A DNA stretch of 12,401 nucleotides from Deltaproteobacteria bacterium (GTDB lineage: Bacteria; Desulfobacterota; Dissulfuribacteria; Dissulfuribacterales; UBA3076), in assembly GCA_030605675.1 (NCBI GenBank), contig JAUWHV010000127.1, forward strand, positions 1 through 12,401. The letters are read 5' to 3'. Shown one piece after another: positions 6,019 to 12,401 of this stretch; positions within the stretch are counted from its first letter, which is position 1, and every line of letters starts with the position of its first letter. The position numbers and the translations under genes were made by a program. Below the pieces are notes generated by a model, which worked only from the letters and a program-made list of their open reading frames with translations, did not search any database and was not told where the DNA came from.

Positions 6019-7011
6019 TCACTTTTCCACTATTGTCTCGTCGATCTTCATGCCAAAGTGTCTTCCAGCCTTTTCGACAGCCACAAGCACCTCATCTCCC
6101 TTTTTCAGATTGACTATCGAAATTGGTGATCCATCAGGTTTTGTGAGGCGGATGGTCTCCGCATTTTGGAGGATAGTCGATATCACACTCCCATCGACTT
6201 CCGCTTCTACCAGCATAAGGGGGCGCTTTTCTATTTTCAACCTTCCCACAACGGCCCTTGTAGCCTTTCCTTTAAAATCGACTACAAGGACATCATCTCC
6301 AGCCTTGAGATCAGACAGATATTTTGTCTTGCCGTCACTCACCCGGATGTATGCGTGCACAGGGCCGGCGTTTACACGAAATGGACGGGGAGCGACATAT
6401 GGGTTTTCGATGCTTTCGGAATGCACTAAGAACATGGCCGCGCTGGAGTTCCCAATGAGCATACCTTCTCCCACATGCATTGACGTACAGGTGTCCACGC
6501 ATACCCTGTCCCCCATATCGAGGGACCTGGCGCCCAAGATTTTTGCCGTAACCAGGGGAATTCTCTCTCCGGAACTCTTGACTTCGCGGATAATCTTCTT
6601 TAGTTCATTTATGTCATTTGTCGTAACCAAGACACCATCCACGCCTTTTTCAAGTATGGAAAGAAAGTCCTTTGCCTCGGACAGAGTTTTTACCTCTGCG
6701 TATAGATTGCCTGTCTGCGCGATAAGGTTTTCCAGCGGTATAATCGTCCAATCAGTTGTCTCCACAATAACTTTTTTGGTCTTTGTGAGCTTTACGATCT
6801 CTTTTTCATCTTTGCCGCTCTTGATCTTATATTCGACTATATCCTGTCCAAGCTTCAGGTCTCCATCTTTGGCGATGGTGCGGATAATGCCGAGTTCTTT
6901 TACCTTAGCCGTATATTTTTCTGGAACCATAACCGCATCCGCCCCGCTTTCCAGGGCAGTTGTGATAAGATTTTTGTCCCAGGGTACAGCTTTTACCCAG
7001 ACCTCTTTCAT
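6019..7011 (-). CDS. aroB': 3-dehydroquinate synthase II (archaeal type)
   Basis: 330 residues, matching the MJ1249 family rather than classical AroB. It performs NAD-dependent oxidative deamination and cyclisation of 2-amino-3,7-dideoxy-D-threo-hept-6-ulosonate to 3-dehydroquinate, feeding the shikimate pathway. Recognisable blocks: KEVWVKAVPWDKNLITTALE at the start, VIVETTDWTIIPLENLIAQ (81-99), GEGMLIGNSSAAMFLVHSES (181-200) and PYVAPRPFRVNAGPVHAYI (204-222), then the C-terminal beta-rich part. It lies directly after ADTH synthase, the ATG sharing one base with that gene's stop (TAATG), so the two enzymes of successive steps are translationally coupled. The pair bypasses DAHP synthase and AroB, as in methanogens and as reported for Desulfovibrio vulgaris. 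Confidence 0.95.
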   Translation of the reverse strand: MKEVWVKAVPWDKNLITTALESGADAVMVPEKYTAKVKELGIIRTIAKDGDLKLGQDIVEYKIKSGKDEKEIVKLTKTKKVIVETTDWTIIPLENLIAQTGNLYAEVKTLSEAKDFLSILEKGVDGVLVTTNDINELKKIIREVKSSGERIPLVTAKILGARSLDMGDRVCVDTCTSMHVGEGMLIGNSSAAMFLVHSESIENPYVAPRPFRVNAGPVHAYIRVSDGKTKYLSDLKAGDDVLVVDFKGKATRAVVGRLKIEKRPLMLVEAEVDGSVISTILQNAETIRLTKPDGSPISIVNLKKGDEVLVAVEKAGRHFGMKIDETIVEK

Positions 7012-7811
7012 TATGCTTCTCCTCTCAAATGATCGATGGCCTCGTCAACCGATGCATTTTGATGAATAATCAAGTCAAATGCCTGCACTATCTTCGTAGG
7101 ATCCTTGTGCTGGAAGACATTCCTCCCGATAGAAACCCCTGCCCCGCCCACATCAATGGAGTCTTTTACCATAGTCAGAACGTCTCTGTCTGAGTCCATT
7201 TTTGGACCCCCGGCGATCACAACAGGGACCGGACACCCTTCCACAACTTTTCTGAAGGTATCAGGTGTACCCGTGTAACTGACTTTTACAATATCAGCGC
7301 CCAGTTCAGCCCCAAGCCTCGCCGCATGTTTCACCACATCTACGTCATGTTCATCTTTGATCTTTTCTCCTCTCGGATAGACCATGGCAAGCAACGGCAG
7401 CCCCCACTCCATGGCAGACTCGGAAATCGCGCCAAAATCCCGGAGCATATCACCTTCCATGCCGCTTCCTATGTTTATATGAATAGATACTCCATCAGCC
7501 CCCAGTTTTATGGCCTCTTCCACGCTGCACACCAAAGTCTTTCTGTTAGGCCTTGCTGTAAGCGATGTGCTTGCAGAGAGATGTATGATCATCCCGACGT
7601 CTTTTCCACCTCCACGATGTCCTGCCCGCACGATACCTTTGTGAATCACGATAGCATTGGCTCCGCCTGTCGCCACTTTGTCAATAGTAGTCTTCATATC
7701 AATCACACCTTCTATAGGCCCTACGCTTACGCCGTGATCCATAGGGACGACTATTGTCCTTCCTGTATTGCGGTTGATAATTCTTTCCAGCCTAATCTGT
7801 TTGCCTATCAT
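7011..7811 (-). CDS. aroA': 2-amino-3,7-dideoxy-D-threo-hept-6-ulosonate (ADTH) synthase
   Basis: 266 residues, class I aldolase fold (DeoC/LacD group, MJ0400-like). It makes ADTH from L-aspartate semialdehyde and a 6-deoxy-5-ketofructose-phosphate-type donor, the first step of the archaeal-style route to dehydroquinate. The catalytic set known from MJ0400 is present at a constant offset: D25 in VPMDHGVS, Y145 in AMVYPRG and the Schiff-base lysine K176 in IVKVSYTG. VVIAGGPK (197-204) and GAGVSIGRNVFQ (223-234) form the phosphate-binding end. Close relatives include class I fructose-bisphosphate aldolases, but the DHQ synthase II neighbour settles the role. The ATG at 7811 has a strong GGGGGAGAGG ribosome site. 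A separate promoter is likely, as a terminator precedes it. Confidence 0.94.
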   Translation of the reverse strand: MIGKQIRLERIINRNTGRTIVVPMDHGVSVGPIEGVIDMKTTIDKVATGGANAIVIHKGIVRAGHRGGGKDVGMIIHLSASTSLTARPNRKTLVCSVEEAIKLGADGVSIHINIGSGMEGDMLRDFGAISESAMEWGLPLLAMVYPRGEKIKDEHDVDVVKHAARLGAELGADIVKVSYTGTPDTFRKVVEGCPVPVVIAGGPKMDSDRDVLTMVKDSIDVGGAGVSIGRNVFQHKDPTKIVQAFDLIIHQNASVDEAIDHLRGEA

Positions 7812-7880
7812 ACCCTCTCCCCCTCAGTATACCTTATGCATTGAGGCAACTTTAAAACATCCTTTTTTTGACCAATCCAT

Positions 7881-7896
7881 GCCTGCGGCAGGCAGG
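7881..7896. repeat. Short GC palindrome sharing GGCAGGCAGG with the repeat at 71-108
   Basis: GCCTGC-G-GCAGGC (7881-7893) is a near-perfect palindrome, and 7887-7896 repeats the 10-mer found at 99-108. It lies in the leader region of the ADTH synthase gene. No T-run follows on the - strand within useful distance. Confidence 0.5.
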
Positions 7897-7936
7897 TCTA
7901 AATCAGGTAGTAAAATTGCCTTTTCTGGCGATTCGG

Positions 7937-7963
7937 AAAAGCAGGCCATCAAGTGACCTGCTT
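7937..7963 (-). terminator. Intrinsic terminator after the hybrid kinase gene
   Basis: Read on the - strand, AAGCAGGTCA (7963-7954) and TGGCCTGCTT (7948-7939) form a 10-bp stem with one G-U pair and a CTTGA loop, followed by a TTTT run (7940-7937). It lies about 80 bases past the hybrid kinase stop and before the ADTH synthase leader, so it probably separates the chemotaxis-type operon from the aromatic-pathway operon. The T-run is short, so termination may be partial. Confidence 0.6.
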
Positions 7964-8044
7964 GGGCAAAAGATTACCTTACCGAAGGCTCAGGTGTCAA
8001 GAAGGTCAAAAAAGTGCGGGCTGTGCGGTTTCCAAAATCCCCAA

Positions 8045-10729
8045 TCAGTTGTCGTCCAGCACCTTCCGGATTATCTTAGCCATGTCGCGCCTGAGGAAAG
8101 GCTTCATGACAAAGGCTCGAATGCCTATGGCCTTGGCCTTCTCTTCTGTCATCGTTGCACTGAATCCAGTGCAAAGTAGCACAGGAATATCGGGACGGAC
8201 CTTCAGGACATCTTTAGCCAGTTCTTCACCCGTCATACCAGGCATGGTCATATCAGTGATAACAAGGTCGAACTTGTCACGTTGCTTCTTGAATAGCTCC
8301 AACGCCTCAAAGCTGCTTGTTCTGGTCACCACCTTGTACCCCAGACTTTCCAGCATCTGTCTTCCCATGTTCACCAGGAGTTGCTCATCGTCAATGAAAA
8401 GGATGCGCTCTGTTCCGGTGGCAAGCTTTTCTTCTACATCAACCTCCGGCTCTGCCTCCCTTTCTATGATGGGAAGATACACGTGGAAGACGGTGCCCTT
8501 TCCTGGTTCACTGTAGACCGTGATCGTGCCGCCACAACTCTCCACTATTCCATGAACCACGGAAAGCCCCAGACCGGTTCCTCCACCCTTGTCTTTGGTA
8601 GTGAAATACGGATCAAAGATACGTTCCGTTGTCGAAGGATCCATGCCGTGCCCTGTATCGCTAACGGTCAGTTTAAGATAGTGCCCGGGTGAGATGTCCG
8701 GGTGTCCGGCTGTAAAGTCAGGCCCAAGCTCCACATCCGCCAGGCTCACCTCCAATATGCCGCCCTTTTCCTGCATGGCATGGCCTGCATTGGTGCAAAG
8801 GTTCATCAAGATCTGGTGAATTTGTGTAGGATCAGCCAGTATTGCTGAATCGCTCCGGATGTCCTGGCGCATCTCAATCGTTGTGGGCAATGATGCCCTG
8901 AGCAGCTTAAGAGCCTCTCTTGCAACGAGTCTTACCTGCACAGGCCTCAGTTCTTGTTCAGTCTGGCGGCTGAAGGTAAGGATCTGCTTGACCAGATCTT
9001 TTGCTCGAGTTCCTGCTTTAAGCACTTGCTGTAAATTGCGTTCTAATGAAGAACCCTGCGGAGCATCTGCCGCTGCTATCTCTGTGAAGCCTATGACGGC
9101 AGTCAGGATGTTGTTGAAGTCATGGGCAATGCCACCGGCCAATGTGCCGATAGCCTCCATTTTTTGTGCTTGTTGGAGCTGGTCCTCCAGTTTCCCTTTT
9201 TCCCCCTCTGCCCGCTTGAACTCGGTGATGTCGCGGGCTGCAGCGAAAACCCCGGCTGCGCGCCCTTGTGCATCTTTATAAATCGAGGCATTGCAAAGGA
9301 CAGGTGCAACTCTTCCATCGCGGTGTTTGATCTCAAGAGAATAATCCTGGACATGGTTATCCCGGAAGGCCTGTTGGTAAACCTTTTTTGCCGCATCAGG
9401 GTCACTAAAGTAACTTGAAAAGTCCGTCCCGATGATCTCCTTGCGCGACAACCCGGTAATCAATTCCGTTGCGTGGTTTACACCGGTAATCTTACCTTCG
9501 GCCGAGATCGTTACCAAAGAATCCAGGCTGGCTTCAATGAGCCCGCGTGCATATTGCTGCGATTCTTTCAGCGCTTCCTCCGCCTTCTTGCGCCTGGCCC
9601 CCACCTCAATGCCGTACAGGGCGAAAGCAATGTCGCCGGCCACCTCGCCGAACAACGATCGTTCCTCCTCATCCATAGCTCTCTCGGCGGGAATTGTAAC
9701 AGTCAGAAAGCCATAGACGCGGCCTTTGTATTCCAGGCGAGCCATGGCCCGTGTTTTATGGGCGCAGGTTCCAGCCAGGGGGCAATCGCCGCATTCAACA
9801 GCCCCGGGTGCCAGTACCACGACTTCCGGTTGCTCAATGGCCCGCCGGATGCACCACGTTATTTCCCCTTGCTTCAGCTTGTCAATCATTGCCGGAAAGC
9901 CCTCTTCAATTCCTGCCTGCACCGCAGTTCCAACCCTGCCGTTTTCTTCTATGAGGGCGAGCCAGGCACCATAATACCCGCGAGTTTTGATGAGGTTGTC
10001 ACAAGCACCCTGAATCAACCTGTCGCGGTCGTTTTCCTTAACGATAAGTTGGTTGACATCTCTGATAGAATGCAGCAGCAGGTTGAGGCGTTCTATCCTC
10101 CGTGTTCGTTCCTTCACTCTTTCTTCGAGTTCTTCGTTTAGTATTTTCAGTTCAAGTTGGGTCTTGATCAGTTCTTTATTTGCCTGATCGAGTTCCTGGC
10201 TCTTTTGAACGGCATTTTCGAATGAGGAAAGAAGAAGGTCGAGGATCTGTAAGCGATCCGAGGTGATCAAATGTTTCTGGCCTGCAAAGAAGATCTCAAT
10301 GCTTATTTGAGAAATTCGCTCTTTTCGCAGCTCCTGGTTTGCAAAAATGTTCCGAATGCGAGAGACAAGAAATTTTTCACTGTAAGGCTTTGTGACAAAG
10401 TTGTCTGCCCCGCACCCCAGGCCTTTGATAACCTCTCTGGGGTCTGAAAGGGCAGTCAAGAGAATAACCGGGATTTCTTTAAGACTCTCATCGGCCTTGA
10501 GATGACGACAGAGTTCGTAGCCGTCCATCTCGGGCATCACAATATCGCTGACGATGAGAGCCGGCTTACGCTCCTGCACGGCTGCAAGCGCCTGTTTGCC
10601 GTTGGCTGCGGAAATGACTGTGTACCCGGAATCTTCGAGCAAGTGTCGTAGTTGCTCAGCCTGTGTGGGGCTGTCCTCCACGACGAGGATTTCTACGCCA
10701 TTGTCCATAGTTGTCTTTTGCGAGTTCAT
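8045..10729 (-). CDS. Hybrid histidine kinase: REC-coil-GAF-PAS-HisKA-HATPase-REC
   Basis: 894 residues, soluble, no membrane segment. In order: receiver domain (about 12-130; D62 phosphosite in IVSDIVMPEMDG, K114 in FVTKPYS); coiled coil (about 165-225); GAF-like sensor (about 226-375) with cysteines C313, C316 and C322; PAS (about 392-505); phosphoacceptor H536 in AGGIAHDFNN; ATPase domain with N643/N647 (LMNLCTNAGHA), D691TGHGM and GGGTGLGLS; and a second receiver (about 775-890; D826 in VITDMTMPGMTG, K876). This is the NtrB/RcsC-like hybrid plan common in Desulfobacterota: the N-terminal receiver lets another kinase gate it, and the C-terminal receiver may pass phosphate onward. The output is unknown. 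The ATG at 10729 has AAGGAG lying within the end of cheB, whose stop is three bases upstream, so translation is coupled to cheB. Confidence 0.95.
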   Translation of the reverse strand: MNSQKTTMDNGVEILVVEDSPTQAEQLRHLLEDSGYTVISAANGKQALAAVQERKPALIVSDIVMPEMDGYELCRHLKADESLKEIPVILLTALSDPREVIKGLGCGADNFVTKPYSEKFLVSRIRNIFANQELRKERISQISIEIFFAGQKHLITSDRLQILDLLLSSFENAVQKSQELDQANKELIKTQLELKILNEELEERVKERTRRIERLNLLLHSIRDVNQLIVKENDRDRLIQGACDNLIKTRGYYGAWLALIEENGRVGTAVQAGIEEGFPAMIDKLKQGEITWCIRRAIEQPEVVVLAPGAVECGDCPLAGTCAHKTRAMARLEYKGRVYGFLTVTIPAERAMDEEERSLFGEVAGDIAFALYGIEVGARRKKAEEALKESQQYARGLIEASLDSLVTISAEGKITGVNHATELITGLSRKEIIGTDFSSYFSDPDAAKKVYQQAFRDNHVQDYSLEIKHRDGRVAPVLCNASIYKDAQGRAAGVFAAARDITEFKRAEGEKGKLEDQLQQAQKMEAIGTLAGGIAHDFNNILTAVIGFTEIAAADAPQGSSLERNLQQVLKAGTRAKDLVKQILTFSRQTEQELRPVQVRLVAREALKLLRASLPTTIEMRQDIRSDSAILADPTQIHQILMNLCTNAGHAMQEKGGILEVSLADVELGPDFTAGHPDISPGHYLKLTVSDTGHGMDPSTTERIFDPYFTTKDKGGGTGLGLSVVHGIVESCGGTITVYSEPGKGTVFHVYLPIIEREAEPEVDVEEKLATGTERILFIDDEQLLVNMGRQMLESLGYKVVTRTSSFEALELFKKQRDKFDLVITDMTMPGMTGEELAKDVLKVRPDIPVLLCTGFSATMTEEKAKAIGIRAFVMKPFLRRDMAKIIRKVLDDN

Positions 10730-10732
10730 AAG

Positions 10733-11794
10733 TCAATCTCCTTGCTTGCATACCATGCTTGTAAGCGTTGTTACAATACCCTCCGGAGGAAGCACATATG
10801 TTGCCGCATCAAGTTTTATTGCTTGTCCCGGCATGCCGTGAACAATCGAACTTTTCTTATCCTGGACAATAGTGACTGCGTCTTTTTCTTTCATCAACTT
10901 CAATTCCTCTGCACCGTCATTTCCCATCCCTGTGAGCAGCACGCCGACCGCATTCCGTCTGTAAACGTTTACAATAGAACGGAAGAGATAGGAAACTGAT
11001 GGGCGAAGACAATTTTCATGCTTATCCTTGCTGAGTGCTATTCGACCACCGGTCTTTACCCCCATATGAAACCCATCCGGGGCAATATAGACATGCCCGG
11101 GAAGAACATACTCACCATGCGTAGCAACATGAATCGGCAAAGCAGAGTTTAGACGTAACCACTCCACAAGTCCCTGGACAAAACCTGCTGCTATGTGCTG
11201 AACGATCAACACAGGAACCGGAAAATCCTTTGGAAGCCCGGACAGAATTGTTTGAAGCACAACAGGACCACCTGTAGATGCGCCAATGGCAACAACATTG
11301 ATCTTTGCCTTTATTCGCCCAGGTTTCGCTTCCGCCGGAGGCGTAACTGTGGGAACCACCGCTTCTCGTCGGGGACGAGGCCACCTTCTTACGACCTTCA
11401 CCTCCGACATCAGCTTCACCGTCAGAATTAGCTCATTTGCAGTTGCCTCATTGTCCGGATGACCAATACCCGTTGGTTTCTGAACAACAGCAAGCGCGCC
11501 CGCCTCCATTGCACGGAATGTCGTTGCCACCTCTCTGGTATCCCAGCTCCCGCTCACAATGACTATGGGCGTAGGGCGGGTTTCCATGATTTTGCGAGTG
11601 GCCTCAAACCCGTTCATCTTCGGCATATTGATGTCCATGGTGATAACATCAGGCTTCTTACGCCTCACGGTTTCGAGGGCTTCCTTTCCATTATTTGCGG
11701 TTCCAATCACCTGTATCTGTGGATCAGAACCGAGAATATGAACTAAAAACTCCTGTACAACGGGTGAATCCTCTACGATTAGCACCTTGATCAT
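10733..11794 (-). CDS. cheB: Chemotaxis protein-glutamate methylesterase CheB
   Basis: 353 residues, normal CheB length. The N-terminal receiver has D8/D9 in VEDS, phosphosite D54 in ITMDINMPKMNG and K106 in VVQKPTG. A proline/arginine-rich linker (about 137-165) leads to the methylesterase domain, with the catalytic triad S173 (GASTGG), H200 (IVQHIAAGF) and D293 (TGMGNDGA). It demethylates and deamidates receptor glutamates/glutamines, with activity raised by phosphorylation. The ATG at 11794 has GGAG nine bases upstream. Next in line is the hybrid kinase, three bases after. Upstream, where further che genes would be expected, an inverted-repeat-flanked four-helix-bundle gene sits only 47 bases away. 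A kinase-controlled CheB-like branch outside classical chemotaxis is possible. Confidence 0.96.
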   Translation of the reverse strand: MIKVLIVEDSPVVQEFLVHILGSDPQIQVIGTANNGKEALETVRRKKPDVITMDINMPKMNGFEATRKIMETRPTPIVIVSGSWDTREVATTFRAMEAGALAVVQKPTGIGHPDNEATANELILTVKLMSEVKVVRRWPRPRREAVVPTVTPPAEAKPGRIKAKINVVAIGASTGGPVVLQTILSGLPKDFPVPVLIVQHIAAGFVQGLVEWLRLNSALPIHVATHGEYVLPGHVYIAPDGFHMGVKTGGRIALSKDKHENCLRPSVSYLFRSIVNVYRRNAVGVLLTGMGNDGAEELKLMKEKDAVTIVQDKKSSIVHGMPGQAIKLDAATYVLPPEGIVTTLTSMVCKQGD

Positions 11795-11813
11795 GTCGCT
11801 TTACTCCAATTTC

Positions 11814-11845
11814 GGAATTGAGGAATTAAGGAATTCAGGAATTAA
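11814..11845. repeat. Four-unit octamer array at the stop-codon side of the IVP gene
   Basis: Four contiguous 8-base units of form GGAATTNA (N = G, A, C, A) fill 11814-11845. They are the same octamer family as the array at 12217-12368 but inverted. The last unit contains the TAA stop (11842-11844) of the four-helix-bundle gene, and the first ends the cheB leader. On the - strand transcript, this segment could pair with the upstream array: for example 11814-11827 against 12257-12270, 13 of 14 positions. Confidence 0.75.
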
Positions 11846-12216
11846 AGACCAATTTCGCAATCCCTTAAATATTTCCGGAACCCCTTGATTTGTTTACGAC
11901 ATTCACCTGCAAGTTCATAGCCCTTATCAAACATTGATCTGTTAATGTAGCCACAATCTTTAGCACGATATAACTGTGACTGCACTTCACCGGCTGATCT
12001 TTGTGCATACCCTAAAAACCTGACAAATTCACGAGTTGAACCGTCATCGAACCCTTCTGCAATGTTATCCATCACTGATCCGGCAGATTTCCATATTTGA
12101 TTTCTCAGAATGAAGTCATTTCCGAACTTCTCTTGATTAGTCATGCTAAAAACAACCTTGCACAATTCCCTCGCTTTCTGCCAGCAAGGCAGATCTTCAA
12201 ACCGTGTGTAATTCAT
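11842..12216 (-). CDS. Four-helix-bundle protein (23S rRNA intervening-sequence protein family, TIGR02436)
   Basis: 124 residues, standard for the family. Helix 1 starts with YTRFEDLPCWQKARELCKVV (the common LxxWQKA pattern). The signature SAGSVMDNIAEGF (residues about 45-57) and then EFVRFLGYAQRSAGEVQSQL (about 63-82) are typical. Members were first found as ORFs inside 23S rRNA intervening sequences and form basic helical-bundle oligomers; a relative (bAvd) assists diversity-generating reverse transcriptases. A biochemical role for free-standing members is not established. The start ATG abuts the 19-unit octamer array, whose last unit (GAGGGATT on this strand) supplies the Shine-Dalgarno. 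The stop lies in the opposite array. The gene is probably the cargo of a repeat element inserted before cheB. Confidence 0.93.
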   Translation of the reverse strand: MNYTRFEDLPCWQKARELCKVVFSMTNQEKFGNDFILRNQIWKSAGSVMDNIAEGFDDGSTREFVRFLGYAQRSAGEVQSQLYRAKDCGYINRSMFDKGYELAGECRKQIKGFRKYLRDCEIGL

Positions 12217-12368
12217 AATCCCTCAATTCCTAAATCCCTCAATCCCTCAATCCCTCAATTCCTCAATCCCTCAATCCCTCAATCCCTCAATTCCTAAATC
12301 CCTCAATCCCTAAATCCCTCAATCCCTCAATTCCTCAATCCCTCAATCCTTCAATCCTTCAATCCCTA
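12217..12368. repeat. 19-unit tandem array of an 8-bp repeat (AATCCCTC)
   Basis: Nineteen contiguous 8-base units in perfect phase occupy 152 bases. Eleven are AATCCCTC; the others are AATTCCTC, AATTCCTA, AATCCCTA and AATCCTTC, two of each. Variation is confined to positions 4, 6 or 8. Units 2-5 (12225-12256) and 6-9 (12257-12288) form a 32-bp higher-order repeat differing at one base, so growth was by multi-unit duplication. There are no spacers, so it is not a CRISPR. It fills the whole gap from the start codon of the four-helix-bundle gene to the stop codon of the next gene upstream. Confidence 0.95.
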
Positions 12369-12401
12369 TATCAGCCTATTTATCACTTCCAATAAGTTGC
12401 T
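12366..12401 (-). CDS. Probable C-terminal tail of the upstream gene (partial)
   Basis: On the - strand the last 33 coding bases read SNLLEVINRLI and then TAG (12368-12366). The peptide looks like an amphipathic C-terminal helix, and its stop coincides with the outermost octamer unit, as expected if the array grew from the end of a real gene. Given the downstream cheB it may be a chemosensory gene, but 11 residues cannot identify it. Confidence 0.4.
   Translation of the reverse strand, partial: SNLLEVINRLI

Noticed and set aside
6050..7069. 339-codon + strand open frame
   Set aside because: It is antisense to DHQ synthase II, which has clear family motifs; the + translation is low-complexity Ser/Thr/Phe without domains.
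9473..10141. 222-codon + strand open frame
   Set aside because: It is a shadow of the hybrid kinase gene on the other strand.
11842..12216. Accessory (Avd) gene of a diversity-generating retroelement
   Set aside because: The family is related, but there is no reverse transcriptase, template repeat or variable repeat in the window.
11842..12216. Intervening sequence within a 23S rRNA gene
   Set aside because: The flanks are cheB and another protein-coding tail; no rRNA sequence is present.
12097..12297. Protein with NPSIPQ-type repeats on the + strand
   Set aside because: This is the translation of the octamer array plus the antisense of the four-helix-bundle gene; it has no ribosome site and no family resemblance.
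12217..12368. CRISPR array
   Set aside because: The 8-base units are contiguous with no spacers and are far shorter than CRISPR repeats; no cas gene is nearby.

Overview
The window looks like chromosomal DNA from a Gram-negative anaerobe of the Desulfobacterota (former Deltaproteobacteria). This is inferred from four things: an archaeal-type entry to the aromatic amino acid pathway (ADTH synthase plus 3-dehydroquinate synthase II), known in sulfate reducers; large soluble REC-GAF-PAS hybrid kinases next to a cheB; a TIGR02436-type four-helix-bundle gene; and intergenic repeats with ATCCTGTT/GATCCTGTC words, which I remember as common in that group. No rRNA or tRNA gene was seen.

Layout: 1-39 is the probable tail of an unidentified + strand gene, followed by a GC-rich hairpin repeat. 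A toxin-antitoxin pair follows (222-883, +; Phd/YefM antitoxin and PIN/VapC toxin), then about 270 bp of decayed-looking DNA. On the - strand at 1150-1935 is a NYN nuclease-like protein with a C-terminal cold-shock-like domain. The 1936-2544 gap has no complete gene but is packed with repeats: a 23-bp direct repeat around a long hairpin, a collapsed inverted octamer repeat, and a ~197-bp element with 15-bp terminal inverted repeats that encloses a broken four-helix-bundle gene. A + strand run follows: cysS (2545-4023), a GAF histidine kinase (4052-5311) and a phosphoribosyltransferase (5325-5963). Facing it on the - strand are ADTH synthase (7011-7811) and DHQ synthase II (6019-7011), overlapping by one base. 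Upstream of these, also on the - strand, are an 894-residue hybrid kinase (8045-10729) with a terminator at 7937-7963, and cheB (10733-11794).

At the right end a four-helix-bundle (23S-IVS-protein-like) gene (11842-12216, -) is bounded by inverted arrays of an 8-bp repeat. Four units overlap its stop codon, and 19 in-phase units run from its start codon to the stop codon of the next gene.

The cellular genes are mostly well-known families. The most unusual signal is that four-helix-bundle coding sequence (one intact gene, one remnant) occurs twice within inverted short-repeat arrays, plus one empty repeat scar. This resembles the stem-bounded ORF of 23S rRNA intervening sequences, but placed between protein genes, and may represent a little-described family of IVP-containing repeat elements.
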